From Oscillospiraceae bacterium (GTDB lineage Bacteria > Bacillota > Clostridia > Oscillospirales > CAG-272): a DNA stretch of 41,891 nt. Position numbers and translations under genes: made by a program. Shown piece after piece: positions 1 through 7,825 of this stretch. Within the stretch, counting starts at the first letter, position 1. Each line of letters opens with the position of its first letter. The stretch spans positions 1 to 41,891 of the forward strand of contig SVST01000020.1 of assembly GCA_015064155.1 (NCBI GenBank), given 5' to 3'. The notes under the pieces were generated by a model. That model did no database searches and had not been told where the DNA came from. It saw only the letters and a list, made by a program, of their open reading frames with translations.

Positions 1-88
<88 letters not shown>

Positions 89-286
89 ATTGTATTAAAA
101 CATCCCTTGGGATGGTTCAATCTGCTTTCGAGTCTTGCTCTTAGCTTCTTTACTTTTGTTTGAGTAGTATTCTCATTCAAAGAATTGTTCGAGATCCGTT
201 TGCACATACTTTATATGCTTTGTACTTCTCTCTTGTTGTTCAATTTTCAAGGACCATTTCGCCACAGCTCTTGCCGCGACCTTGTT
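89..286 (-). other. rRNA operon leader region
   Basis: This is the transcribed leader between rRNA promoter P2 and the 16S 5' end. It is AT-rich and holds no convincing protein gene on either strand. It would be removed during 16S maturation. I could not identify a clean boxA antitermination motif by eye. Confidence 0.6.
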
Positions 287-315
287 ATTATACCACATCC
301 ATTCGGCTTTGTCAA
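287..315 (-). promoter_or_regulatory. rRNA promoter P2
   Basis: On the minus strand, TTGACA (315-310) and TATAAT (292-287) are separated by exactly 17 bp. This is a perfect sigma-A consensus about 200 bp upstream of the 16S 5' end, as expected for the downstream promoter of an rRNA operon. Confidence 0.9.
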
Positions 316-423
316 TACCTTTTGCAAAAGTTTTTTTCAACTTTTTTCAAGGTTTTTCGGAAATCACTTCCCGTTATCCTCTGCCGTGGTGCGGTATGCC
401 GCCTTTTTGCGGACAGCTTGCAT

Positions 424-452
424 ATTATAGCACTTTTCCTTTGGTTTGTCAA
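424..452 (-). promoter_or_regulatory. rRNA promoter P1
   Basis: On the minus strand, TTGACA (452-447), 17 bp and TATAAT (429-424) form a second perfect consensus promoter 137 bp upstream of P2. Tandem strong promoters are typical of rRNA operons. The stretch from 89 to 553 is otherwise gene-free. Confidence 0.9.
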
Positions 453-510
453 GCATTTTTCCATTATTTTTTAAAATTGTAAACAATGACAACTTTATCG
501 AATAAAAAAC

Positions 511-540
511 CGTTTTGATTGGGACAATAGTATCAAAACG
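511..540. promoter_or_regulatory. 9-bp inverted repeat before the DUF421 gene
   Basis: CGTTTTGAT (511-519) and ATCAAAACG (532-540) are perfect inverted copies around a 12-nt centre that contains ACAATAGT. The element lies directly before the ribosome binding site (GGGGGAG) of the gene at 554. It could be an operator over a weak promoter or a hairpin in the leader. It has no T-tract, so it is not an obvious terminator. Confidence 0.45.
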
Positions 541-553
541 ACGGGGGAGCACC

Positions 554-1228
554 ATGATAACCATCCTTTTTCGCACGCTGATTATCTACGTTACATTGAT
601 TCTGATCATGCGTTTAATGGGAAAACGGCAGATTGGAGAATTGGAGGTCACCGATCTTGTCACCACGTTGCTTCTCTCGGAAATCGCCTCGCTTCCCATC
701 ACCAATCACGAGCTGCCCCTTTCTCACGCGCTGGTACCGATGACCGTTCTTTTTGTGATGGAGGTGGTTTCCTCCTGGGTCCTGATTCGGCACCCACGGC
801 TGCGGACGCTGGTATCGGCAAAGCCAACCGTTATCATCCATCACGGTCGGCTCCGGCAAGATGCCCTGAAGAATCTTCGCATCTCGATCGACGAATTGAT
901 GAGCGAGATCCGTCAACAAGGCTTAACCGATCTTTCGCAAGTAAAAACCGCCATTTTGGAAAAGAACGGAAAGCTGACCATCCTCCCCAAGTCCGCCCAC
1001 CAGCCGCCCACCGCAGAGGATCTCGGGCTGACCGTACAAGAAGAAAGCCTGATGCACATCGTTTGGCAAAGCGGTATGTTCAGCAAGGAGGGGCTTTCGA
1101 TCATCGGCAAGGACCGAGCCTGGGTAGACCAAGCCCTCAAAAAACGCAAGCTGACCTACGACGGCTTATTTTGCGTGATGGCAAACGGAGACGGCAAGCT
1201 GTTTTGGATCAAAAAGGAGAAGTCATGA
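554..1228 (+). CDS. DUF421 (YetF-family) membrane protein
   Basis: This 224-residue protein has a short hydrophobic N-terminus with two to three membrane segments. These are followed by the family signature RLMGKRQIGELEVTDLV and a soluble C-terminal domain with the characteristic ...TVIIHHGRL...L..LR...DEL...R..G. It belongs to the DUF421/YetF family, whose molecular role is not settled; some members are linked to spores or stress. An upstream in-frame start at 515 exists, but the GGGGGAG ribosome binding site at 543-549 points to the ATG at 554. Length matches the family (about 230 residues). The stop overlaps the start of the next gene (ATGA), implying translational coupling with the DUF4363 protein, a pairing I recall from other Clostridia. 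Confidence 0.88.
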   Translation: MITILFRTLIIYVTLILIMRLMGKRQIGELEVTDLVTTLLLSEIASLPITNHELPLSHALVPMTVLFVMEVVSSWVLIRHPRLRTLVSAKPTVIIHHGRLRQDALKNLRISIDELMSEIRQQGLTDLSQVKTAILEKNGKLTILPKSAHQPPTAEDLGLTVQEESLMHIVWQSGMFSKEGLSIIGKDRAWVDQALKKRKLTYDGLFCVMANGDGKLFWIKKEKS

Positions 1229-1593
1229 GGGTCTTTATTTTCGCACTTTGTCTGTGTCTTCTCGTCACGGCGGGGATCGCGTGGAACTATATATATATAA
1301 ATGAAGCTTGTGACCGTCTTTTGGAGTCGTTGGATGCTTTGCCTTCCGTGGACGACGAAGCCTGCCCCGCGGCAATCGAGCGTTTTTCGAAGGCTTGGCA
1401 AGCGGAAATCAAGCTGTTTTCTCTGTCGGTCAGCTACGCCCTCACCGATCGGGTCAGCGAGCAAGCCGACGTGCTGCTTGCTTGCGCGAGGTGCGGCGAC
1501 CGCTTCGGTTTTCAGGCAACGCTTGCTCTGTTGCGCGATGCGATAGACGATCTGCGCCGTTTTGAACAGATTTCGATCCTCAATCTACTTTGA
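1225..1593 (+). CDS. DUF4363 family small membrane-anchored protein
   Basis: This 122-residue protein has one N-terminal membrane segment (about residues 3-22, ending WNYIYIN) and an outward-facing helical domain. Its pattern of acidic and small residues, with CPAAIERFSKAWQ and RRFEQISILNLL near the end, resembles the DUF4363 family. No enzyme motif is visible. The ATG at 1225 overlaps the TGA of the DUF421 gene and is preceded by AAGGAGAAG, so this start is preferred over the longer open frame beginning at 1063. Function is unknown; coupling suggests that it works with the DUF421 protein at the membrane. Confidence 0.75.
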   Translation: MRVFIFALCLCLLVTAGIAWNYIYINEACDRLLESLDALPSVDDEACPAAIERFSKAWQAEIKLFSLSVSYALTDRVSEQADVLLACARCGDRFGFQATLALLRDAIDDLRRFEQISILNLL

Positions 1594-1608
1594 TCCGTAG
1601 GAGGCGGC

Positions 1609-3795
1609 ATGAAAATTTTACTGCTGACCGACCGCATGGAATCGGGCGGTGTCGAAACGCACGTAGCACAGCTGGCGCGCGAATTCAGAGCAATCGGACA
1701 CGAGGTCACGCTTTGGACGTCGGGCGGCAGAATCGCCGATCAACTGCGCGGCGAGGGCTTTCGCTGCTTGCTTCAACCGCCGCCGTCAAAAAATCCTTTT
1801 CGTCTGCTGCTTCAACTCATCAAGCTGATGCGTTTTATCAAGCGTGAGAAACCCGAGGTCTTACACGCGCACACCCGACTGACAGCCCAGCTCATTCGCT
1901 ACGCAAAAAAGCGGGGATGCGCCGAGATCGTAACCGTCCACGCGCGTTTTTTGACCAACCCGTTTCTTTCGCGCGCGGCATACTGGGGTGAGAGGACGAT
2001 TGCCGTCAGCGAGGATCTTCGCGGGTACGTAACCGCCGCCTACCGTCTGCCGCCCGAGCGTGTCCGAGTCATTCCCAACGGAATCGATCTGCGCAGGTTT
2101 TCGCCCGTTGGACGCGCAAGTCCCGATGCATCCATCCTATTTGCCAGCCGATTGGACGACGATTGCGCAAGGGGTGCCGAGCTTTTGTGCCTGCTGGCAC
2201 CCGCGCTTTGCAAGGCTTTTCCGACGCTTCAAATCGGAATTGCAGGAGGCGGCAATGCATACCAACGAATTTCGCGTCTTGCCGAAAAGGCAAATCAAGC
2301 CGTTGGACACCGCGCACTCGTCATGCACGGGCAGGTTAACGATATGCCGAGCCTTTTTCGAAGCTACCGCATCCTCGTGGGCGTTTCGCGCGTTGCAATC
2401 GAAGCCGCCGCCTGTGGTTGTGCGGTGGTGCTTTGCGGAAACGAGGGCTATCTTGGAATTTGGAACGCATCCAATGCCCAAGAAGCGTCGATCTCCAATT
2501 TCTGCGCAAGGGGCTCACGCTTGCCCTCCGGGGAATTGCTCCTCCGCGATCTTTCACGGCTTCTTTCAAGCCCCGTCCTTTGTGAACGCGCGGCAGCCGA
2601 AAGCCGTGATTTCGCGGTCAGGCATCTCGATTCCGAAAGCATGGCAAGAGAAACGCTCGGTGTATATCGGCAAGCACTGCCACAAAAGCAGCGGTACCGC
2701 ATCATGGTCGGCGGCTATTTCGGTTGCAAAAACCTTGGTGACGATGCCATTCTGCAGGGCTTTTTACACGGCTTGCAGCAAATACACCCGAACCTTGCCG
2801 TCACGGCACTGTCGGGAAATCCGCATTACGACCGCAAACGGACGGGAATTCGGACGATTCACCGCAAGAATCCCTTTTCGGTTGCTTGGAATCTGCGAAG
2901 AACCGATCTTTTCATTCTCGGCGGCGGTTCTCTCCTGCAAAACCGAACCGGTAAGGCTTCCCTTTCCTACTATCTGTGGCTTTTGCGCACCGCGCGGATT
3001 TTGGGCTGTCGAACCGCGCTCTTTGCATCGGGCATCGGTCCGATTTTCGGAAGCCGGGCAAAACGCGCGGTCGTCCGCGCGCTGTGCCGCTGTGACCGCA
3101 TCGGGTTGCGCGACGGAGATTCGGTTCGGCTTCTGCAGTCGCTTGGCATCCCGAAAGAGCTTCTATTCCAAGGGGCAGACGCGGCTTTTCTGCTGCCGCC
3201 TCCTCCGTCCTCTCGCACGGCGTTTCTTCTGCGAGAATTGGGAATTGCACCGTCCGTCGGCTTTTTGGGCGTCGTTCTGCATGGCAACGGGAATGCCCGA
3301 GAGCTTCGGTGTCACGTGCTTGATGCCGTGCGAATGCTTTGCTTGCGGCATCACCTCGCGCCGCTGTTTTTGGTGTTTGACGAGCTCCACGATACGCATT
3401 GCTCCCAAAAAGCCGCCCACGATTGCCGAGAACCGTCTGCAAGCTGTACCGTTCTCCGCACGCCGTCGGATGCGGTTGCTCTGCTTTCCGCTTGCCGTGC
3501 CGTAATTTCCATGCGCTTGCACGGCATGATTCTTTCGTGCCTTGCAGGGACTCCCGCGCTCGGAATCGGCTCCGATCCCGAGGACCGAAAGCTCTCCGCG
3601 TTTGCCAAGGAAGCCGCTGTGCGATACCTGCCCCCAAACGGGCTGTACGCCCCCTTGATCGTTGCCGCCGCCGAGCCGCTTTTGAACGAATCCGCCGCAG
3701 ATCGTCAACGACGAACGGACGCCCGTTCCGAAATGCAAAAAAAAGCGCAAAAAGACCTTGCAAATACGTTGGAAATCGTTTATAATAAAAGGTAA
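1609..3795 (+). CDS. csaB: GT4 glycosyltransferase fused to CsaB-type polysaccharide pyruvyl transferase
   Basis: This 728-residue protein has two enzyme modules. Residues 1-356 form a GT-B glycosyltransferase: the N-terminus ILLLTDRMESGGVETHV is typical of family GT4, VIPNGID lies at 154-160, and a degenerate acidic donor site VAIEAAACG lies at 262-270. Residues 364-715 form a polysaccharide pyruvyl transferase with GGYFGCKNLGDDA (368-380), FILGGGSLLQ (435-444) and SMRLHGMILS (634-643), as in CsaB. CsaB adds ketal pyruvate to a secondary cell-wall polysaccharide, which then binds SLH-domain surface proteins. The fusion suggests that one polypeptide adds a sugar and pyruvylates the glycan at the cytoplasmic face. 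The ribosome binding site is AGGAGG, 15 nt after the previous gene. Neither domain looks broken, although the GT donor motif lacks the usual EX7E second glutamate. Confidence 0.88.
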   Translation: MKILLLTDRMESGGVETHVAQLAREFRAIGHEVTLWTSGGRIADQLRGEGFRCLLQPPPSKNPFRLLLQLIKLMRFIKREKPEVLHAHTRLTAQLIRYAKKRGCAEIVTVHARFLTNPFLSRAAYWGERTIAVSEDLRGYVTAAYRLPPERVRVIPNGIDLRRFSPVGRASPDASILFASRLDDDCARGAELLCLLAPALCKAFPTLQIGIAGGGNAYQRISRLAEKANQAVGHRALVMHGQVNDMPSLFRSYRILVGVSRVAIEAAACGCAVVLCGNEGYLGIWNASNAQEASISNFCARGSRLPSGELLLRDLSRLLSSPVLCERAAAESRDFAVRHLDSESMARETLGVYRQALPQKQRYRIMVGGYFGCKNLGDDAILQGFLHGLQQIHPNLAVTALSGNPHYDRKRTGIRTIHRKNPFSVAWNLRRTDLFILGGGSLLQNRTGKASLSYYLWLLRTARILGCRTALFASGIGPIFGSRAKRAVVRALCRCDRIGLRDGDSVRLLQSLGIPKELLFQGADAAFLLPPPPSSRTAFLLRELGIAPSVGFLGVVLHGNGNARELRCHVLDAVRMLCLRHHLAPLFLVFDELHDTHCSQKAAHDCREPSASCTVLRTPSDAVALLSACRAVISMRLHGMILSCLAGTPALGIGSDPEDRKLSAFAKEAAVRYLPPNGLYAPLIVAAAEPLLNESAADRQRRTDARSEMQKKAQKDLANTLEIVYNKR
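3758..3786 (+). promoter_or_regulatory. Promoter for rarA
   Basis: TTGCAA (3758-3763), 17 bp and TATAAT (3781-3786) lie at the very end of the csaB fusion gene, overlapping its last codons. The start codon of rarA is 58 bp downstream of the -10 box. Confidence 0.75.
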
Positions 3796-3843
3796 GAAAA
3801 TCCGTTGGTGCGGTTTTGCCGCAAAACGGGAAAGGACTTACCC

Positions 3844-5067
3844 ATGATAAAAAACGCACAGCTTGCCGATCTGCTCCGCCCCTCTGATTTTGACGGAATC
3901 GTAGGACAGGATCATCTGTTCGGAGAAAAAGGCGTGGTTCGGCGCATGCTCGCGGGCGGCAGAATCACCAATATGATCTTTTACGGCCCGCCCGGCACGG
4001 GAAAAACCACCGCGGCATCGGTGATTGCAAAGCAATCGGGGATGCATTTTTGCAAGCTCAACGCAACCTCCGCGTCACTCTCCGACGTCAAAGCCGTCAT
4101 CAGCGAAACCGACAACGTCTTCGGTGCGGGCGGTGTTCTTCTGTACCTGGACGAGATCCAGTATTTCAACCGCAAGCAACAGCAATCGCTTTTGGAATAT
4201 ATGGAGGACGGACGCATCACCCTGATCGCATCAACCACCGAAAATCCGCATTTTTACGTCTACAACGCCATTCTTTCACGCTCGTCGCTCTTTGAATTCA
4301 AGCCCGTACAGCCGCAGGCACTGTGCGCGGTGCTTTCCCGTGCGCTCGACTACCTCAACCGCGAAAACGGTCTTTCCAAAACTGCCGACAGCGCACTGCT
4401 GGAATACGTCGGACGCTGTGCAAGAGGCGACGTGCGACACGCGATCGTGCTGTTTGAAAACGCATACCATGCCGCCGACGAAACGATTCTGCGCGAGCAC
4501 GTGGACAGCTTCGACACCTCGGTGGCGAGCTTTAACGACGACACGCACTACGATCTGCTCTCGTGCCTGCAAAAATCGATTCGCGGCTCCGATCCCGACG
4601 CATCGGTGTTCTATCTGGCAAAGCTGCTCTCGCTGGGAGAGCTGATCTCGGTATGCCGCCGCTTGCAGGTCATCGCGTCCGAGGATATCGGTCCCGCCTA
4701 TCCGCTTGCCGCCGCCGTAACCCGCGCCTGCTGTGAATCGGCAAAGGAGCTGGGGATGCCCGAGGCACAGATTCCGCTTGCAAACGCCGTCCTGCTTTTG
4801 GCAACGGCACCCAAGTCCAATTCCGCGGAGGCTTCCGTCCAAGCCGCGATGGCGGACGTGAAAGCCGGAAAGGGAGTCGAGGTCCCCACGCATCTGCAGT
4901 CCCCTCTGTTCAAGGGCTACCGCTACCCCCACGATTTCCCGAACCATTACGTCAAACAGCAATATCTCCCCTCCGATCTTTTGGGAACGGTCTACTACAC
5001 CCCCGGTCCCAACAAGACCGAGCAAGCCGCCGCCGAGTATTGGAAGGCGGTCAAGGGCGAAAAATAA
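3844..5067 (+). CDS. rarA: Replication-associated recombination protein A (AAA+ ATPase)
   Basis: This 407-residue AAA+ ATPase belongs to the RarA/MgsA (WRNIP1) family, which acts at stalled replication forks. Walker A is GPPGTGKT (48-55), Walker B is YLDEI (101-105), and a sensor-like ASTTENP follows (129-135). The C-terminal half carries the family helical and tetramerisation region with ...SEDIGPAYP and a final YLPSDLLG. The longer open frame begins at 3805, but AAAGGAC before the ATG at 3844 and the usual N-terminus (LADLLRP, GIVGQDHL) favour the shorter start. It heads a run of genes (rarA, RNHCP, DJ-1, folate fusion) with short gaps. Confidence 0.93.
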   Translation: MIKNAQLADLLRPSDFDGIVGQDHLFGEKGVVRRMLAGGRITNMIFYGPPGTGKTTAASVIAKQSGMHFCKLNATSASLSDVKAVISETDNVFGAGGVLLYLDEIQYFNRKQQQSLLEYMEDGRITLIASTTENPHFYVYNAILSRSSLFEFKPVQPQALCAVLSRALDYLNRENGLSKTADSALLEYVGRCARGDVRHAIVLFENAYHAADETILREHVDSFDTSVASFNDDTHYDLLSCLQKSIRGSDPDASVFYLAKLLSLGELISVCRRLQVIASEDIGPAYPLAAAVTRACCESAKELGMPEAQIPLANAVLLLATAPKSNSAEASVQAAMADVKAGKGVEVPTHLQSPLFKGYRYPHDFPNHYVKQQYLPSDLLGTVYYTPGPNKTEQAAAEYWKAVKGEK

Positions 5068-5085
5068 CCCCGAAAAGGAGCATTC

Positions 5086-5418
5086 ATGGAACAAAAACGC
5101 TTTACCAAAAACGACAACGGCTTCGTCTGCGCCCATTGCGGAAAGGAGGTTCTGCCGCTTGGCTATACCTCGCGCAACCACTGCCCGTTTTGCTTGTGGT
5201 CCCTGCACGTGGATATCAACCCCGGTGACCGCGCCAACGAATGCCGCGCCCCAATGGAGCCGATCCGCACCGAGCCCGATCCGCGCAAGGGCTACGTCAT
5301 CATCCATCGCTGTACCAAATGCGGTGAGATCCACAGAAACCGTGCCGCCCACGAAGCAAAGGTGCAACCCGATTCCATGAAGCTTATCATCAAATTGACG
5401 GCGGGAAAGCAAGCCTGA
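5086..5418 (+). CDS. RNHCP domain zinc-ribbon-like protein
   Basis: This 110-residue protein contains FVCAHCGKEV (residues 12-21), then the family-defining RNHCPFCLWS, and a late CTKCGEIHRNR. The paired CxxC motifs predict a small zinc-binding fold. RNHCP proteins are widespread in Firmicutes and have no assigned biochemical role. The start has a good AAGGAG site and the gene lies 18 nt after rarA. No membrane segment or signal peptide is visible, so it is likely cytoplasmic. Confidence 0.88.
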   Translation: MEQKRFTKNDNGFVCAHCGKEVLPLGYTSRNHCPFCLWSLHVDINPGDRANECRAPMEPIRTEPDPRKGYVIIHRCTKCGEIHRNRAAHEAKVQPDSMKLIIKLTAGKQA

Positions 5419-5468
5419 TCCGTCGCGCTTACGTTACACATCTTTCTTGCCGCAAAAGGAGAATACTT

Positions 5469-6008
5469 ATGATTTATATGTTTTTGGCAAACGGCTTTGA
5501 AGAGGTAGAGGCCCTCTTCCCACTTGATCTGCTCCGCCGCGCAGGACTCAAGGTTACCACCGTCGGCATCGGCGGAGATCGCGTCGTCGGCTCGCACGGG
5601 ATTGCCGTAGAAGCCGACATCCCCGATACCATGTACCGCGATTCCAAGCCCGAGATGGTTATTCTTCCGGGCGGAATGCCGGGAACCTTGCACTTAGATC
5701 AGTCCCCCACCGTGGAGCGTGCCTTGCGTGCGGCAGAGGCAAACGGTGCCTATCTTGCCGCCATTTGCGCCGCCCCCATGGTGCTTGGCAAGCGCGGCTA
5801 TCTGCAAGGAAAGCGCGCCACCTGCTTCCCCGGCTTTGAAGAGCATCTGTTGGGTGCTACGGCAACCGCCGAGGGCGTTGTGACCGACGGACACGTCATT
5901 ACGGCAAAGGGAATGGGCGTTGCCATGGACTTCGGTCTTACCCTTGTTGCCCTGCTGTGCGGCCAGGAAAAAGCCGACGAATTGCGCGCCGCAATTCAGG
6001 CAGGCTGA
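5469..6008 (+). CDS. DJ-1/PfpI family protein
   Basis: This 179-residue protein has the full-length DJ-1 fold. The conserved acidic residue lies in GFEEVEA (9-15), and the nucleophile is Cys100 in the elbow AAICAAP (97-103). PEMVILPGGMPGT matches the DJ-1/YajL subgroup. Members are variously described as glyoxalase III or deglycase-like enzymes, chaperones or redox sensors, so the substrate cannot be given. The ribosome binding site is AAAAGGAGAA. Only one base separates its stop from the next gene, so the two are probably co-translated. Confidence 0.93.
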   Translation: MIYMFLANGFEEVEALFPLDLLRRAGLKVTTVGIGGDRVVGSHGIAVEADIPDTMYRDSKPEMVILPGGMPGTLHLDQSPTVERALRAAEANGAYLAAICAAPMVLGKRGYLQGKRATCFPGFEEHLLGATATAEGVVTDGHVITAKGMGVAMDFGLTLVALLCGQEKADELRAAIQAG

Positions 6009-6009
6009 T

Positions 6010-7650
6010 ATGACAAAGCAAGAATTACGCAAAGCATCCAAGGAAAAGCGTGCGGCAATCTCCCCCGAACGCAAAAAAGAGCTGGACCTTGCCATTTTGA
6101 AGCAAATCGCCTCGTCGGGCGTGTTTCAAAAGGCATCCTCCCTGCTCCTTTATGCCCCCACCGCGGGCGAGATCAATCTGCTCCCCTTGGTAAAGCTCGC
6201 ACATAAACGCGGAATCCCCGTGGGCTTTCCGAAATGCAACACCGAAAATACGACGCTTGATTTTTACATCCTGGAGCCGGGTCAACGCTTGGTACGCGGT
6301 GCATACGGCATCCCCGAGCCCTCCCCCGACGCAAAGCCTTGCCCCATCGATCGGCGCACGCTTTGTATTCTGCCGGGGCTCTCCTTTGACCCAACCGGCG
6401 GTCGCTTGGGCTACGGAAAGGGCTACTACGACCGTTTTCTTGCAGGCTTCCCCGGTGTCCGTGCCGCGGCGGTTTATCAAGGGTTGATGGTAAAAGAGGT
6501 TCCAACCGAGCCGCGCGACGTGCCGGTTGAACTGCTGTTTACCGAGCATGAATGCTGGGATTGCCGAAAGGATCCCCGTCGCGCATCAAGCAATCACAAG
6601 GTGCTTGAACGGATCGGTACCGGCTTCCGTACCGCGCGCAAATGGACGGCGGAAAAGCTTCGCGAGGCAAGCAAGCCCGTGCGCGCACTGAGTGCCGCCC
6701 CCAACGAAGAGGACGAGCAACAAGTGATCGCTCCCACACCGCCAACACCCCAACACGCACCGTTGCTTCTGGTTTTGGTAACCTACGTGCTGCTCTTGGT
6801 TTCCCGTTTGATCGATTCCTGGATCACAAATCCCGCGCTGGAGCCCTTTATCGTGATCCTTTTGCAGCTGTTGATCTTTCCCGTTCCCGCTTTGCTCTTT
6901 CTTTGGAAATTCCGTCCAAAGGGCTATTGGAAAACACTGCAGCTCAATCCCATCGGAACCTCCAAGCTGCTCTTTTTGCTCTTTATGCTGGCGGTTATGA
7001 TTACGGGCGGTCTTCTGACCGAGATCATGACGGGCGGCATCTCGGCTCTCGCGGGCAATTTCACCTTGTACGATACCTTTGTGGCACGTGCCAGCGGCGG
7101 CTTGCAGCTCTTCTTTTTGGTGATTGCCTACTGCCTCTTGCCCGCCGTGTGCGAGGAGCTTCTCTTCCGAGGCATCCTTTGCTCCGAGTACCGTCACTGC
7201 GGTGCAACGCTCTCGATTTTCATCAGCTCGCTGTTCTTTGCAATGCTGCATTTTTCGTTCCCCCTCTTCCCAACCTATCTCTTCCTCGGCATTCTGCTGG
7301 CTTGCGTGCGCTATGCGACCAATTCGCTCATCGCCACAGCTCTTTTGCATTTTGCCTATAACCTCTTTTGCCTGTTCGGGCAACCCTATCTTTCCTCCTT
7401 TTACGTCCATGCGGGAAGCAACGAAACCTTTGTGTTTTGCCTGACCGTTCTGTTTTTGCTGTTTTCGGCATTCGCCGCGGGTGAGGCGCGTAAAATCTAT
7501 CACCGCCTTGCCAAAAAACAGCACCGTCCCGTAACGGTCGTCCCACTGCGCGCCCTCCCCCGACACCTCTTCTCTGCGTTGCGCTCCCCCGTCACCGCCG
7601 TGTGCATCGCGCTTTGGCTGATCGTTGCCGCCCTCAATTTGGCGAAATGA
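6010..7650 (+). CDS. 5-formyltetrahydrofolate cyclo-ligase fused to CPBP intramembrane metalloprotease
   Basis: This is one uninterrupted 546-residue frame with two unrelated domains. Residues 1-185 are a complete 5-formyltetrahydrofolate cyclo-ligase (MTHFS), which converts folinate to 5,10-methenyl-THF using ATP; the signature GGRLGYGKGYYDRFL lies at 130-144. A basic, then Pro/Glu-rich linker (about 185-250) leads to a polytopic domain with at least six membrane segments. This domain has the CPBP/CAAX-protease motifs EELLFRG (382-388), a His in LHFSF (414) and HFAYN (447-451). CPBP proteins cleave or process membrane substrates. The chosen ATG directly follows the DJ-1 stop; a start at 5920 would overlap DJ-1 heavily. 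No ATG with a ribosome binding site lies between the domains; a GTG at 6601 has none. The combination appears genuine and is unusual. Confidence 0.88.
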   Translation: MTKQELRKASKEKRAAISPERKKELDLAILKQIASSGVFQKASSLLLYAPTAGEINLLPLVKLAHKRGIPVGFPKCNTENTTLDFYILEPGQRLVRGAYGIPEPSPDAKPCPIDRRTLCILPGLSFDPTGGRLGYGKGYYDRFLAGFPGVRAAAVYQGLMVKEVPTEPRDVPVELLFTEHECWDCRKDPRRASSNHKVLERIGTGFRTARKWTAEKLREASKPVRALSAAPNEEDEQQVIAPTPPTPQHAPLLLVLVTYVLLLVSRLIDSWITNPALEPFIVILLQLLIFPVPALLFLWKFRPKGYWKTLQLNPIGTSKLLFLLFMLAVMITGGLLTEIMTGGISALAGNFTLYDTFVARASGGLQLFFLVIAYCLLPAVCEELLFRGILCSEYRHCGATLSIFISSLFFAMLHFSFPLFPTYLFLGILLACVRYATNSLIATALLHFAYNLFCLFGQPYLSSFYVHAGSNETFVFCLTVLFLLFSAFAAGEARKIYHRLAKKQHRPVTVVPLRALPRHLFSALRSPVTAVCIALWLIVAALNLAK

Positions 7651-7703
7651 TCGGTAAAAACAAAAGTTTTTCGAATAAAAACACAATTTTTTCCGAGAAG
7701 TTG

Positions 7704-7732
7704 TTGACAAATACGGCTATAAATGATAAAAT
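7704..7732 (+). promoter_or_regulatory. Promoter for the LRR lipoprotein gene
   Basis: TTGACA (7704-7709), 17 bp and TAAAAT (7727-7732) lie in the 175-bp gap between the folate fusion gene and the lipoprotein gene. The resulting leader is about 85 nt. Confidence 0.85.
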
Positions 7733-7825
7733 AAGAAGAGAGTAAGATCCGTTCCATGTCCTTTTCATAACTGCGCTCTGCCGTGGCAAAGGCAAGGATC
7801 AAAAAGACAGAAAAAGGAGAAAACC

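Noticed and set aside
364-576. Small minus-strand gene upstream of the 16S rRNA
   Set aside because: It overlaps the consensus rRNA promoter P1 and has no ribosome binding site.
6601-7650. Separate CPBP protease gene starting at the GTG at 6601
   Set aside because: No ribosome binding site precedes it and the frame is continuous with the folate domain, so a fusion is the simpler reading.
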